From contig MKUQ01000039.1 of assembly GCA_001898645.1 (NCBI GenBank), positions 19,566-83,565 on the forward strand: a stretch of 64,000 nt of DNA. Reading direction: 5' to 3'. A model generated the notes under the pieces. The model saw only the letters and a program-made list of their open reading frames with translations, made no database searches and was not told the origin of the DNA. Source of the stretch: Burkholderiales bacterium 70-64. GTDB lineage: Bacteria > Pseudomonadota > Gammaproteobacteria > Burkholderiales > Burkholderiaceae_E. Of the stretch, positions 24,233 through 33,931 are shown one piece after another. Both the position numbers and the translations under genes were made by a program. Within the stretch, counting starts at the first letter, position 1. Each line of letters begins with the position of its first letter.

Positions 24233-26911
24233 TCAGCGCAGCGCCAGCCGCGCCTCGATGGTGTCCCCGTCGTGCGCACGTTCCAGGCTGAAGCCCAGCC
24301 GCTGCGCCAGCGCCAGCATGCCCTCGTTGGAGGCCAGGATCAGGCCCTTGATCACGCCCGTGCCGCTGGCGCGGCAGTAGTCGATGATCTTGTTCATCAG
24401 CAGGTGGCCCAGGCCCTGCCCCTTGAGATCCGAGCGCACCAGGACCGCGAACTCCGCCTCCAGGTTGTCCGGGTCGGTCACCACGCGCACCACGCCGAGC
24501 GTCTCCGGCTCGCCCCGGGCGTCGCGCGCAGTGGCGATGAACGCCATCTCCCGGTCGTAGTCGATCTGGGTCAGCCGCGCCATCTGCGCATGGCGCAGCT
24601 CCCTCACGTAGCTGAAGAAGCGCATGCGCAGGTCCTCGGGCGACATGCGCGCGATCAGCGCGTGGTGCGCCGGCTCGTCCTCGGGCCGGATCGGGCGCAG
24701 CACGATCTCGCGCCCGTCGCGCATGCGCGCGGTTTCCTCGAGCACGCCTGGATAGGGCCGGATCGCCAGCCGGCTCTCGCGGCCCGCCGCCAGCGCCGCG
24801 ACCCGCATGTGCGCGTCGATGCAGATCACGCCGCGCTCGTCGGCGAACAGCGGATTGATGTCCAGCGCCACGATCTCCGGGATGTCCACCAGCATCTGCG
24901 ACACCTTCACCAGCGCCAGGCACAGCGCGTCGACGTCGGCGCCCGGCCGGTCGTGGTGCGGCTGCAGCAGCCGGTCCAGGTTCGCCCGCGAGATCATCTC
25001 GCGCGCCAGCGGCAGGTTCAGCGGCGGAAAGCCGATGGCGTGGTTGCGCACCAGCTCGACCGCGCGCCCGCCCTCCCCGCACACGATCACCGGACCGAAC
25101 AGCGGATCGGTGGCCACCGCGACGATCAGCTGGCGCGCGTTCGTGCGCGGCACCATGCGCTGCAGGGTGAAGCCGGCGATGCGCGCCTGCGGCATCGATT
25201 CGCCGATGCGCTTGACCATCCCGGCGGCGGCCGCGCGCACGGCCTGCGCGTTCTCCAGGTGCAGCGCGATGCCGCCCACGTCCCAGCGGTGCGCGATGTC
25301 GGGCGAGAGCACCGCCAGGGCGAGCGGATAGCCCACCTCGTCGCCCACCGCGGCGGCCTCCTCGGCCGAGGCGGTGATGCGCGCCTCCACCACCGGGATG
25401 CCGTAGGCCGCGAGCATCGCCTTGGCGTCGGGCTCGGTCATCAGGCCGTCGCCGCGCGCCAGCGCGCGCTCGACGATGGCGCGCGCCGCGCCGACGTCGG
25501 GGCGGAACTCGCTGGGCAGCGAAGGCGGCATCTGCATCAGCATTTCCTGGTTGCGATGGAAATGCATCAGGTGCAGGAACGCCTTGACCGCGCTCGAGGG
25601 CGTGTCGTAGGTCGGCACGCCGGCCTCGGCGAACAGGCGGCGAGCCGCCTGCATCGCGCCGGCGCCGACCCAGCTGGTGAGGATGCGCGCGCCGCTGCGC
25701 TCGCGGAACACCCCGATCACCGCCTCGGCGACCTCCTCGCTGGGCGTGGTCGCGGTGGGCGCGTGCAGCACCAGCACGGCGTTCACGCCGGGATCGGCGA
25801 GCACCGTCTTCAGGCATTGCGCGTAGCGCTCGCCCGAGGCGTTCACGCCCAGGTCGAGCGGGTTGCCCACGCTCGCCCCTGCCGGCAGCGCCGCCGCCAG
25901 GCTGGCGCAGGTCTCGGGCGCCAGCTGCGCGCAGTGCCCGCCGCCCAGCTGCAACTCGTCGAGCGCCATCACCCCGGTGCCGCCGCCGTTGTGCAGGATC
26001 GCCAGGTGCTCGCCGCGGAACGAACGCGCCCGCCCGAGCGTCTCGACCGCCGCGAACAGCTCGTCGATGTCGTACACGCGCAGGATGCCGGCGCGCCGCA
26101 GCGCCGCGTCGAACACCTCGTCGGGCCGGGCCAGCGCCGCGCCCGCCCTCGCCCCGGCGAGCGCATCGGCGCCGCGCCCCGACTTGACCGCCAGCACCGG
26201 CTTGTTGCGCGCCGCCGCGCGCGCAGCCGCCATGAAGTTGCGCCGCTCGCGCATCTCGTCGATGTAGAGCAGGATGGCGTTGGTGTCGGGATCGGTGCCG
26301 AGGTAGTCGAGCACGTCGCCGAAGTCGATGTCGGCGCAATCGCCGAGCGCCACGAAATGCGAGAAGCCGATGCCCTTGGCGCGCGCCCAGTCGAGCACGG
26401 CGGTGCAGATCGCGCCCGATTGCGACACGAAGGCCAGCTTGCCCGGCAGCGCGCCGACATGGCTCAGGCTGGCGTTGAGCCCCGTATGCGGCACCAGCAC
26501 CCCGAGGCTGCCCGGGCCGAGCAGCCGCATGCCGCGCCGCCGCGCCGCCTCGAGCGCGGCCTCGCGCAGGCTGCGCCCCTGGGCGTCGCGCCGGCGCGAC
26601 AGGCCGTCGTTGACGATCACCCCCACGCGGGTGCCGCGCTGCCCCAGCGCATCGATGGCCGCCGGCACCGTGTCGTCGGGGCTGCAGATCACCGCCAGCT
26701 CGGGCGCCTCGGGCAGGCTGATCACGTCCGGGTAGGCCAGCACGCCGGCCACCGCGCGGTACCTCGGGTTCACCGGCATGATCGGACCGTCGATCCCGCC
26801 TTCGAGCAGGTTGCGCATCAGCACGTGGCCGACGTGGCGCGCCTTGTTCGAGGCGCCGATCACCGCGACCGAGCGCGGCTCGAACAACTGGACCAGATGT
26901 CGGATGCTCAT
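24233..26911 (-). CDS. Pat/PatZ-type protein acyltransferase: NDP-forming acyl-CoA synthetase domain plus GNAT domain
   Basis: An 892-residue fusion. Order: CoA-binding Rossmann domain (about 1-130, [23 protein letters not shown]), ligase-CoA domains (about 140-460), ATP-grasp domain (about 480-710) and C-terminal GNAT (about 735-892, [24 protein letters not shown]). In true acyl-CoA synthetases a catalytic His lies in an SHTGALAG motif; here the aligned stretch is [18 protein letters not shown] with no His, as expected for a sensor rather than an enzyme. Pat proteins acetylate the active-site Lys of AMP-forming acyl-CoA synthetases, including aryl-CoA ligases in R. palustris, so the ligases at 16967 and 44162 are possible targets. 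Stop of the neighbour overlaps its start. Confidence 0.88.
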   Translation of the reverse strand: MSIRHLVQLFEPRSVAVIGASNKARHVGHVLMRNLLEGGIDGPIMPVNPRYRAVAGVLAYPDVISLPEAPELAVICSPDDTVPAAIDALGQRGTRVGVIVNDGLSRRRDAQGRSLREAALEAARRRGMRLLGPGSLGVLVPHTGLNASLSHVGALPGKLAFVSQSGAICTAVLDWARAKGIGFSHFVALGDCADIDFGDVLDYLGTDPDTNAILLYIDEMRERRNFMAAARAAARNKPVLAVKSGRGADALAGARAGAALARPDEVFDAALRRAGILRVYDIDELFAAVETLGRARSFRGEHLAILHNGGGTGVMALDELQLGGGHCAQLAPETCASLAAALPAGASVGNPLDLGVNASGERYAQCLKTVLADPGVNAVLVLHAPTATTPSEEVAEAVIGVFRERSGARILTSWVGAGAMQAARRLFAEAGVPTYDTPSSAVKAFLHLMHFHRNQEMLMQMPPSLPSEFRPDVGAARAIVERALARGDGLMTEPDAKAMLAAYGIPVVEARITASAEEAAAVGDEVGYPLALAVLSPDIAHRWDVGGIALHLENAQAVRAAAAGMVKRIGESMPQARIAGFTLQRMVPRTNARQLIVAVATDPLFGPVIVCGEGGRAVELVRNHAIGFPPLNLPLAREMISRANLDRLLQPHHDRPGADVDALCLALVKVSQMLVDIPEIVALDINPLFADERGVICIDAHMRVAALAAGRESRLAIRPYPGVLEETARMRDGREIVLRPIRPEDEPAHHALIARMSPEDLRMRFFSYVRELRHAQMARLTQIDYDREMAFIATARDARGEPETLGVVRVVTDPDNLEAEFAVLVRSDLKGQGLGHLLMNKIIDYCRASGTGVIKGLILASNEGMLALAQRLGFSLERAHDGDTIEARLALR

Positions 26912-27864
26912 CGCGGCAATGATAGGCCCGTGCGGCGCACGCGCCGCGCAAGCCCGACCGCGAGCATGGCCAGGGCGCCCGCGGCGACGCCGGCGGCCGC
27001 GTCCGCGAGCAGCGGCACCAGCCGCTCGGCCAGCCCGGCCCAGGGCGCCGCCCGCGCCGCGTGTTCCGCGAGGCGCTCGATCCCGGCGTGCAAGGGCCCG
27101 ATGCCGTGAGACAGGATGCCCCCGCCGACCAGGAACATGGCGGCGGTGCCGGCGACCGACAGCCCCTTCATCAGCCAGGGCGCGAACCCCACGATCGCGG
27201 TCCCGAGGGCGCGCCGGCCCCGCGCCCACGCTCCCGTGCCGCGCCGGCGCGCCAGGTACAGGCCGGCGTCGTCGAGCTTGACGATGCCGGCGACCAGCCC
27301 GTAGACGCCGACCGTCATGAGCGCCGCGATGCCTGCCAGCACCGTGAGCTGGGTGAGGAACGCCGCGCCGGCCACCGTCCCCAGGGCGATGGTGATGATC
27401 TCGGCCGAAAGCACGAAGTCGGTGCGTATCGCACCCCTGATCCTGTCACGCTCGAGCGCGGCCAGGTCAAGGGCCGGGTCGGCCAGCGCCCTGGCCACTT
27501 CCGCGCGATGCGCCGCCTCCTCGCCGTCGCCGCCGAGCAGCTTGTGGGCCAGCTTCTCGAAACCTTCGTAGCACAGGAAGGTGCCGCCGACCATCAGCAG
27601 GGGCGCCACCGCCCACGGCGCCAGGGCGCTGACGGCGAGCGCCGCCGGCACCAGGATCGCCTTGTTCCGGACCGAGCCCAGGGCGACCGCCCACACCACG
27701 GGAAGCTCGCGATCCGCGCGCACCCCCGAGACCTGCTCGGCATTGAGCGCCAGGTCGTCGCCCAGCACGCCGGCGGTCTTCTTGGTGGCGACCTTGGTGA
27801 GCAGCGCGACATCGTCCAGGACGCTGGCAATGTCGTCGATCAGCGCGAGCAGGCTGCTGGCCAT
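26908..27864 (-). CDS. DUF808 (YedI-like) inner-membrane protein
   Basis: A 318-residue protein starting [45 protein letters not shown], the recognisable DUF808 N-terminus. Several hydrophobic helices follow, including [20 protein letters not shown] and [22 protein letters not shown]. Function is unknown. The ATG at 27864 was chosen over upstream in-frame starts because the family begins here. Its TGA overlaps the ATG of the Pat-like gene, so they form a two-gene unit. Confidence 0.85.
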   Translation of the reverse strand: MASSLLALIDDIASVLDDVALLTKVATKKTAGVLGDDLALNAEQVSGVRADRELPVVWAVALGSVRNKAILVPAALAVSALAPWAVAPLLMVGGTFLCYEGFEKLAHKLLGGDGEEAAHRAEVARALADPALDLAALERDRIRGAIRTDFVLSAEIITIALGTVAGAAFLTQLTVLAGIAALMTVGVYGLVAGIVKLDDAGLYLARRRGTGAWARGRRALGTAIVGFAPWLMKGLSVAGTAAMFLVGGGILSHGIGPLHAGIERLAEHAARAAPWAGLAERLVPLLADAAAGVAAGALAMLAVGLARRVRRTGLSLPR

Positions 27865-27980
27865 CGCTACATCGATCCCCCGAGAAGCGCCGTGCACGAC
27901 CAAGCCGGCGCGCGCGAGCGCCGGCTGCCGGACGCATTATCGCCTCACGGCGCGCGACCGGACTCGTTCCGATGGGGGCC

Positions 27981-27996
27981 GGGGCCGCGAGGCCCC
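27981..27996. terminator. Strong GC hairpin with GCGA tetraloop
   Basis: GGGGCC-GCGA-GGCCCC forms a 6-bp all-GC stem closed by a GNRA loop, in the non-coding stretch between the DUF808 gene and the benzoyl-CoA operon end. No T-run follows, so any termination would be Rho-assisted. It lies downstream of the last operon gene (fdx), after the long palindrome. Confidence 0.35.
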
Positions 27997-28040
27997 AGAG
28001 TGTCCTGCGGCGGCGGAGTCCCGCCGGACAAGGACGCTCA

Positions 28041-28162
28041 GAACGTGTGAAGGAACCGTAGCGAGCGGCCCGAGGTCGCGCCGAGAAGCGCAGCCGTACG
28101 GGAGTACGGCGAGCATCGCAGGCGCGAGATCGGGCCGCTCGCTACGGTTCCTTCACACGTTC
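28041..28162. repeat. 122-bp palindromic element with nested hairpin
   Basis: Arms of about 40 bp (28041-28080 and 28122-28162) are identical over their first 34 bases and begin with GAACGTGTGAAGGAACC. In the middle a second hairpin is nested: GCCGTAC (28093-28099), loop GGGA, GTACGGC (28104-28110). The element ends directly at the stop of fdx, so it closes the benzoyl-CoA operon and may act as terminator or mRNA stabiliser. A single arm recurs exactly at 6259-6298, which shows that this is a dispersed repeat and not a local structure. Confidence 0.85.
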
Positions 28163-28408
28163 TCAGCCGTGCAGCGCCCGATACTTCTCCATCAGCTCTT
28201 CGGGGCTTTCGGCGTGGTCCGGATCCTTCACGATGCAGTCGGCCGGGCACACCAGCATGCACTGCGGCTCGTCCTCCGCGCCGACGCACTCGGTGCAGCG
28301 ATTCGGATCGATCACGTACATCGGATCGTCGGCGCTGATCGCCTCGTTCGGGCACACCGGCCTGCACGCATCGCAGCAGGTGCAGGCATCGTTGATCATC
28401 AATGCCAT
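28163..28408 (-). CDS. fdx: 2[4Fe-4S] ferredoxin, electron donor of benzoyl-CoA reductase
   Basis: An 81-residue Allochromatium-type ferredoxin: CTCCDACRPVCP binds the first cluster with Cys from the second group, and CTECVGAEDEPQCMLVCP has the characteristic enlarged loop between the second and third Cys, followed by a short C-terminal helix. In Thauera this low-potential ferredoxin carries electrons from 2-oxoglutarate:ferredoxin oxidoreductase to BcrABCD. It is the last gene of the leftward operon, 33 nt after bcrD, with the long palindrome immediately downstream. Confidence 0.93.
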   Translation of the reverse strand: MALMINDACTCCDACRPVCPNEAISADDPMYVIDPNRCTECVGAEDEPQCMLVCPADCIVKDPDHAESPEELMEKYRALHG

Positions 28409-28441
28409 ATGGGCTTCTCCTGGTTCGAAAGACGCGCCGCG

Positions 28442-29281
28442 TCAGGCGACCGCCTGTTCCTTCAACTCGCTCAGCTTGCCGTGCCGGAACGCGCCCCACA
28501 AGGCCGCGCCGATGGCGCCGGCATAGATGGAGTCGGGGTGGTTGACCACGTCGACCTTGGCCTTCTCGTTGGCGATCTCCTCGCGGATCGCCGCGAGCAG
28601 GCCCGAGTCGAGCGCCAGGCCGCCGGTCATCAGCGCCGTACCCTCCTTGATGCCGGTCACTTTCAGGAGCTTGACGATGCGCGAGGCCATCGACAGGTGG
28701 ATCCCCTTCAGGATGTCGGTCGGGGCGATGCTGCGCGAGACCATGTTGATCACGTCGGTCTCGGCGAGCACCGCACAGATCGAGCTGACCTTCTCGGGGT
28801 TCTGCGACTGCTGCGACAGCGGGCCGATCTCCTCGACCGCCACGCCCAGGTAGCGCGCGATGTTCTCGAGGAACTGGCCCGAGCCCGAGGCGCACTGGCT
28901 GGTCATCTTGTAGGCCAGCACCTTGCCGCGCTCGTCGACGTAGATGGCGCGGCCGTTGAGCGCCCCGATGTCGACGATGGCGCGCGCGCCCGGGTGCAGG
29001 AACACGCCGCCGCGCGCGTGGGTGGTCATCGAGTAGAAGTGTCCGGTGGCGAACTTGACGTTCTCACCCTCGCCGGTGGTCGCGATGTAGTCGACCTGGT
29101 CGAGCGGCAGGCCGGCATCGGCCAGCACGCCGTCACGCCCTTCCTCGGCCAGCTGCATGGGATCGCGCCGGCGGATGCGCTCGACGCGCTTGGCGAGCCA
29201 TTCCTGGCGATCGCCGTCAACCTTGAACAGCACGCTCTTGACCGCGCCCGAGCCGATATCGATACCGATCGTGTAAGTCAT
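28442..29281 (-). CDS. bcrD: Benzoyl-CoA reductase subunit D (ATPase/activator half)
   Basis: A 279-residue ASKHA-fold ATPase subunit. It has the phosphate-1 loop GIDIGSGAVKSVLFK, the cluster-ligand helix start CASGSGQFLENIARYLG, a second Cys in SICAVLAETDV, and the adenosine motif MTGGLALDSGLL. Together with BcrA it binds a bridging [4Fe-4S] cluster and couples ATP hydrolysis to electron transfer. Its size and gene position match BcrD of Thauera aromatica. Starts 27 nt after bcrA. Confidence 0.95.
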   Translation of the reverse strand: MTYTIGIDIGSGAVKSVLFKVDGDRQEWLAKRVERIRRRDPMQLAEEGRDGVLADAGLPLDQVDYIATTGEGENVKFATGHFYSMTTHARGGVFLHPGARAIVDIGALNGRAIYVDERGKVLAYKMTSQCASGSGQFLENIARYLGVAVEEIGPLSQQSQNPEKVSSICAVLAETDVINMVSRSIAPTDILKGIHLSMASRIVKLLKVTGIKEGTALMTGGLALDSGLLAAIREEIANEKAKVDVVNHPDSIYAGAIGAALWGAFRHGKLSELKEQAVA

Positions 29282-29308
29282 GATGGTTTCCCTTGTTTGC
29301 GATGCCGC

Positions 29309-30652
29309 TCAGACCCGCGCCTCGGCCGTCTTGCCTTCCTCGACCACCGCGCGCCACGCGAAGGTGGCTCCGCCCAGTGCGCCGGTGAAGATCGAGTCGG
29401 GGTCGATGTTCAGCGTCATCTCGCCGTAGTTCTCGAACACCAGCTCCTTGAGGGCCTTGACCGCCGCCTCGTTCTTGGCCACGCCGCCGGTGAAGGTGAA
29501 CTCGTTGCGGATGCCGCCAGAACGCGCCAGGATCGACATCGCGCGCAGGATGATCGAGCGATGCAGGCCGGCCATGATGTCCTCGCGCTTGTCGCCCAGC
29601 GCCAGGCGATCGCGCAGCTCGGCGCCGGCGAACACCGTGCAGGTCGAGTTGATGCGCACCTGCTTGGTGGATTTCATCGCCAGCGGGCCCAGCTCGTGCA
29701 GCCCCATGTTCATTTCGTCGGCGATGTAGCCGAGGTAGCGTCCACAGCCGGCCGCGCAGCGGTCGTTCATCTGGAAGCTCTCGACGATGCCGTGGGGATC
29801 GACCTGGATCGCCTTGGTGTCCTGCCCGCCGATGTCGAGCACCGTGGCGGTCTTCGGGTACATCACGTGCGCGCCCAGGCCGTGGCACAGGATCTCCGAG
29901 CGGATGTGCTCCTTGGAGAACGGCAGCCGCGCGCGGCCGTAGCCGGTGCCGATCACGTAGGTCTCTTCCATCTCGGTGTCGAGCACGCCCTTGACCGGCG
30001 CCTCGACCTGCGTGCGCCGCCCGGCGGTCTCGGGCATCGCCTTGAAGGTGCGGTCGAGCGCCGACAGCAGGTGGCGGCGCACCGACTCCGCGTAGACGCG
30101 GTTCTCCACCTCGATGATCGAGCGGTCGAACACGTTGAGCAGGAAGTCGTAGCGCGTGCCCAGCTCCTTGGCCACGGTCTCGCCGGTGGCCAGGTACTGG
30201 CTGCCGGCGATGTCGCGGAAGAAGTCGGACTTGCGCTTGGCCCCCGGCGCGAACATCGAGGGCGCCTCGGCGGTGATGCGCTTGAACGTCTCTTCCAGCG
30301 CCTCTCCCACCACCTTGGTGGCGTCGCCGAACTTGGCCGACTCGAGGCTGCGCCGACAGGTTTCGTTCAGGTCGGCGAGCTGCTCGAGGTACTGCTCGGC
30401 GCGGAAGTCGCGCTCGAGCTGGGCGAGGAAGTTCTCGAGCTGCTGTCCCTCGAGCGCCTTGTTGGTGGCGAGCGCCTGGCGGAACAGGTGGAAGCGCCCG
30501 TTGACCAGCGCTTCCTGCTTGGCGACCGCGGCCGCCGTGTCGTAGTTGGAGCGCGAGTTGGTGATGCCGCGTCCGATGATCTTCTGGTTCTCGTCGATGA
30601 CCACCGCCTTGGTGGTCGTCGAGCCCAGATCGATGCCGATGAAACAGCGCAT
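29309..30652 (-). CDS. bcrA: Benzoyl-CoA reductase subunit A (ATPase/activator half)
   Basis: A 447-residue ASKHA ATPase subunit: [15 protein letters not shown] near the N-terminus, a long insertion (about 60-260) typical of BcrA compared with BcrD, then [15 protein letters not shown], the cluster Cys in [19 protein letters not shown] and [11 protein letters not shown], and [15 protein letters not shown]. With BcrD it forms the ATP-driven activator module. Lies 11 nt after bcrB. Confidence 0.96.
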   Translation of the reverse strand: MRCFIGIDLGSTTTKAVVIDENQKIIGRGITNSRSNYDTAAAVAKQEALVNGRFHLFRQALATNKALEGQQLENFLAQLERDFRAEQYLEQLADLNETCRRSLESAKFGDATKVVGEALEETFKRITAEAPSMFAPGAKRKSDFFRDIAGSQYLATGETVAKELGTRYDFLLNVFDRSIIEVENRVYAESVRRHLLSALDRTFKAMPETAGRRTQVEAPVKGVLDTEMEETYVIGTGYGRARLPFSKEHIRSEILCHGLGAHVMYPKTATVLDIGGQDTKAIQVDPHGIVESFQMNDRCAAGCGRYLGYIADEMNMGLHELGPLAMKSTKQVRINSTCTVFAGAELRDRLALGDKREDIMAGLHRSIILRAMSILARSGGIRNEFTFTGGVAKNEAAVKALKELVFENYGEMTLNIDPDSIFTGALGGATFAWRAVVEEGKTAEARV

Positions 30653-30663
30653 GGCGTTCTCCT

Positions 30664-31980
30664 TCAGTGGGCGCCGGCCATCGCGCCGCGCTTTTGCTTG
30701 ACCATCTGGAAATAGCTCTCGAGGCGGTTCTTGACGTTGGCCGCCGAGAAGTAGCGCGGATCGACCAGGTCGGTCTCGATGAACGCCGCCGGCCGGCCGG
30801 TGCGCTTCTCGACTTCGCGCAGGATCAGCAGCTGGCCCGCCGAGAAGCTGTTGCAGCTCTTGATCGAGTTGATCAGCAGGCCGTCGGCCTGGTACTCCTC
30901 GATGTACTTGCAGATCATGTCGACGCGCGAGGGCAGGTTCAGGTTGGTGTAGCAGCCCAGGCAGTACTCGGCGAGCGACTCGAGCGGATGGTCCGGATCA
31001 TGGCGGAAGCCGAAGTCGTACAGGCCGCCGACCTTGGCGTAGGTGGACGACACCACCACCGCACCCTCCTCGTAGAACATCTTCCAGAAGTCGCGGAAGC
31101 TGGTCCAGTTGGGCGGGCCCTCGACCACCAGCCGGTACTTCTCCTCGCCCATGTCGCCGTCGGGCGTGACCGGGCCCTTGCCCAGGCGCACCCGCTCGTC
31201 GATCTCCGAGCGCAGCACGTCGTAGTACTGGGAGGCCTCCTTGGTGCCGCGGAAGGCGGTGAAGATCGGCCCGATGTAGTACACCGCCCCGAAATAGCCG
31301 TCGATCGGCGACGGCCGGTTCTTGGCCGACTGCAGCACGCGCACGAGGTTCTCCTCGGCCTTGGCCGACTCCTTCATGTACTCGCGCAGGCGGTCGATGT
31401 CGAACTTCACGCCCGAGATGCGCTCGAGGGTGGGGATCACCGTGTCCTTGAGCTGGCGCACCACGTAGTCGCGCATGTTCGGGGCGATCTTGCCCTCGCC
31501 CTGGTACGGCACGTGCAGCATCACCGTCTCGCAACCGTACTTGTGGCGGATCAGCTCGAACCACTTCATGAAGGTGAAGCAGCCGGTGTACGACAGCAGC
31601 AGCACGTCGGGCGTGGGCAGCGGGTCGCCGGTGGGGCCGATCTCGCCGCCCTGCATCATGCCCAGGTCGGCCTTCACGTACGTACAGACGTCCTCGGACT
31701 GGCCCTCGCGCTCGGCGTCCATGATGAACTTGCCCGATTTCTTGCGCATGCCGTTCTGCAGCGCGTTGGTCTCGGGCAGGCTGCGCGCGAAGTCGAAGCA
31801 CATCAGCAGCTCGTTCAGGTTGCCCGGCACGAACGTGGCCGAGACCTTGCGGTTTTCGGCACGCGCGGTGGCGAGCTCCATGTAGTTCTTGTTGATGAGC
31901 TCCTTCTGGAGCCACATCGCGTCCTCCTTCTGGACGTTCTGCGGCTTCTTGCTGCTTGGGGGCGTGGCGGCGGTGGTCAT
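30664..31980 (-). CDS. bcrB: Benzoyl-CoA reductase subunit B (active-site half)
   Basis: A 438-residue subunit of the BcrB/HgdB family. With BcrC it forms the catalytic module that holds a [4Fe-4S] cluster and binds benzoyl-CoA. Conserved stretches include [38 protein letters not shown] and [21 protein letters not shown], which contain the candidate cluster cysteines. ATG 31980 overlaps the bcrC stop (ATGA); an ATG near residue 22 (MWLQKEL) would also give a plausible N-terminus. Confidence 0.95.
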   Translation of the reverse strand: MTTAATPPSSKKPQNVQKEDAMWLQKELINKNYMELATARAENRKVSATFVPGNLNELLMCFDFARSLPETNALQNGMRKKSGKFIMDAEREGQSEDVCTYVKADLGMMQGGEIGPTGDPLPTPDVLLLSYTGCFTFMKWFELIRHKYGCETVMLHVPYQGEGKIAPNMRDYVVRQLKDTVIPTLERISGVKFDIDRLREYMKESAKAEENLVRVLQSAKNRPSPIDGYFGAVYYIGPIFTAFRGTKEASQYYDVLRSEIDERVRLGKGPVTPDGDMGEEKYRLVVEGPPNWTSFRDFWKMFYEEGAVVVSSTYAKVGGLYDFGFRHDPDHPLESLAEYCLGCYTNLNLPSRVDMICKYIEEYQADGLLINSIKSCNSFSAGQLLILREVEKRTGRPAAFIETDLVDPRYFSAANVKNRLESYFQMVKQKRGAMAGAH

Positions 31981-33155
31981 GCTGCGCTCCAGAGTTTGAT
32001 CGAATCGGCGAAGGTGCCGGACTGTTCACGGATCGGCGCCATCTGGCCGGTGTTCTCGGCGTACTTGAACGCGGTGTAGGGGACCTTGTGCTTGGCCAGC
32101 ACGTCCTGCAGCATCGGGCGCTCGAGCAGCGCCGGGTCGCAGAACGACGGCGCGGCGAACACCACGCCCTCGGCGGCCCCGCTCTTGACCTGATGGAGCA
32201 GATACTGGCCCTTGTCCTCGCGCTTGGCGTCGTACTTCGCCGCGGTCGAGGCCGAGCGGTGCAGGAAGGCCTTGGAGAGCTCCTCGAGCGGCTTGCCGTT
32301 GGCCGGCACCTCGTCGAGCAGCCAGCGCGTGACCAGCATGAAGTCGTCGTCGACGATATAACAGCCCGACATCTCGATCGATTTGATCAGGTTCAGCGGC
32401 GGCTGCTCGCAGAACGACCCGTTGATCACGATGCGGGCGTTGTCGCGCCGCTGCCGGGGCACCGCGTCGGTGGCGGCGATGTAGTCGCGCATCAGCTGCG
32501 TGTGCTCTTCCGGCGGCAGCACCATGCCGGCGCGCAGCACCAGGTACACCTCGGAGGTCGGGGCCTGCCACGGCTTGGCGGCCCGGTAGGCGTAGAGCTC
32601 GCGCACCGCCTTGCGGTTCTCGTTGTAGACGGCGATCGAGGCATTGAGCTCCTCGTCGGTGATCGGCTTGCCGCGCAGCTCGCCGAGATCCTTGCGCAGG
32701 ATCTCCATCTCGTCGACGTAGAACTTGCCGCCGATCGCGTCCTCGTAGTTCTGCGGCACGTCGATGTAGCGGACGTACTTGTCCTTGAACATCAGCTGCC
32801 ACATCCCCGAGAGGTTGCGGATCACGTCGCAGATCGAGGGGAAGAGCATGCCGTCGAGACAGTCGAGCCGGCCGGTGAGCCCGAGCTCGATGGTCGAGCG
32901 CGGGATGCGACAGATGTAGCTCTGGTAGTAGGCGTCGCCCTGGATCACCTCGAGCTGGTCGCCGCCGCCGAGGATACCCACCGACAGCATGCCCGCGGCA
33001 TGGATCAGCTCGCGCGGCACGTACACCGGCATGTAGCCGATCGCCTTGCGTCCCGGCGCCGCAGCCTTCCATTGCTTGACGGCGTTGAAGTCGAGATCAT
33101 CGAACAGTGTCTGGCAACGCTCGACGATCTCGTTGACAGGAGGAACGGTTTTCAT
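31977..33155 (-). CDS. bcrC: Benzoyl-CoA reductase subunit C (active-site half)
   Basis: A 392-residue HgdB-family subunit. MPVYVPRELIHAAGMLSVGILGGGD, SYICRIPRSTIELGLTG with a candidate cluster Cys, DGMLFPSICDVIRNLSGMW and a C-terminal region VVFAAPSFCDPALLERPML are visible. It completes BcrABCD, which reduces benzoyl-CoA by two electrons to the cyclohexadienoyl-CoA. The open frame extends much further upstream, but ATG 33155 overlapping the dch stop and the family N-terminus MKTVPPVNEIVERCQTLF fix the start. Confidence 0.95.
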   Translation of the reverse strand: MKTVPPVNEIVERCQTLFDDLDFNAVKQWKAAAPGRKAIGYMPVYVPRELIHAAGMLSVGILGGGDQLEVIQGDAYYQSYICRIPRSTIELGLTGRLDCLDGMLFPSICDVIRNLSGMWQLMFKDKYVRYIDVPQNYEDAIGGKFYVDEMEILRKDLGELRGKPITDEELNASIAVYNENRKAVRELYAYRAAKPWQAPTSEVYLVLRAGMVLPPEEHTQLMRDYIAATDAVPRQRRDNARIVINGSFCEQPPLNLIKSIEMSGCYIVDDDFMLVTRWLLDEVPANGKPLEELSKAFLHRSASTAAKYDAKREDKGQYLLHQVKSGAAEGVVFAAPSFCDPALLERPMLQDVLAKHKVPYTAFKYAENTGQMAPIREQSGTFADSIKLWSAA

Positions 33156-33928
33156 CAGCAGTGCTCCCATGCAGGCTTGCGTTTGGCCAGGAATGCGACG
33201 AGCCCCTCGTTCGCGTCGCGTGTCTTCATCAGCCGTTCGAGATACAGCGTCTCGACTTCGGCCAGGCGGTTGCGCACGTCGCGCAGCATCGCCCCGCGGG
33301 CGGCGCCGAGCGCATGCGAGAGGCTCGCGGCGCTCTTGCCGGCGAGATGCGAATCGAAATACGCCAGCGCCGCCGCCTCGGGGTCGTCGGCGAGGTGCTG
33401 GACGAGGCCGATGGCGTGCGCTTCCGCCGCGCCGATCGAGCGCCCGGAGAACAGCAGGTCTTCGGCGGCGGGCTGGTTCATGCGGTAGGGCAGCAGCACC
33501 GAGGCGGCCGGGGCGAACACCCCGAGCTTCATCTCGGGCTGGCCGAACTGCGCGTCGGGCGCGGCGAAGATCGGCCCGCCGGCGAGCGCGACCTCCAGGC
33601 CGCCGCCCAGGCACTGCCCGCGCACCGCCACCAGGATCGGCGCCGGAAAGCCGAGCATCGCCAGGACCAGCGCGTGCAGCGAGGCCAGCATGTCGGCACA
33701 GCGCTCCGGAAGGTGCTCCTCCACGCTGGCGCCGAAGCTGAAGTTCGGCCCCTCCGCGGCCAGCAGCACCCCGCGCAGGGCCGAGCGGCCGGCATGCCCG
33801 AGCAGCGCGTCCGAGAGCGCGGCGATCATCGCCGCGTCGACGATGTTGGCCTTCGGCCGCGCCAGCGTCAGGCGCAGCAGCGCGCCGTCGCGCTCGACGC
33901 TCTGCCGCAGGGGGGAGGTGTCGGCCAT
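33155..33928 (-). CDS. dch: Cyclohexa-1,5-diene-1-carbonyl-CoA hydratase
   Basis: A 257-residue crotonase-family enzyme that adds water to the dienoyl-CoA made by BcrABCD, giving 6-hydroxycyclohex-1-ene-1-carbonyl-CoA. Crotonase features include the oxyanion-hole stretch EGPNFSFGASVEEH and AVRGQCLGGGLEVALAGG, and FGQPEMKLGVFAPAASVLLP. The identification rests on these motifs and on its place between oah and bcrC, the order known from Thauera. Its stop overlaps bcrC by ATGA. Confidence 0.92.
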   Translation of the reverse strand: MADTSPLRQSVERDGALLRLTLARPKANIVDAAMIAALSDALLGHAGRSALRGVLLAAEGPNFSFGASVEEHLPERCADMLASLHALVLAMLGFPAPILVAVRGQCLGGGLEVALAGGPIFAAPDAQFGQPEMKLGVFAPAASVLLPYRMNQPAAEDLLFSGRSIGAAEAHAIGLVQHLADDPEAAALAYFDSHLAGKSAASLSHALGAARGAMLRDVRNRLAEVETLYLERLMKTRDANEGLVAFLAKRKPAWEHC

Positions 33929-33931
33929 TGT

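Noticed and set aside
28038..28895. Leftward frame reading through the palindrome and fdx/bcrD
   Set aside because: Its end is translation of the palindromic repeat and the rest is an out-of-frame shadow of bcrD and fdx.
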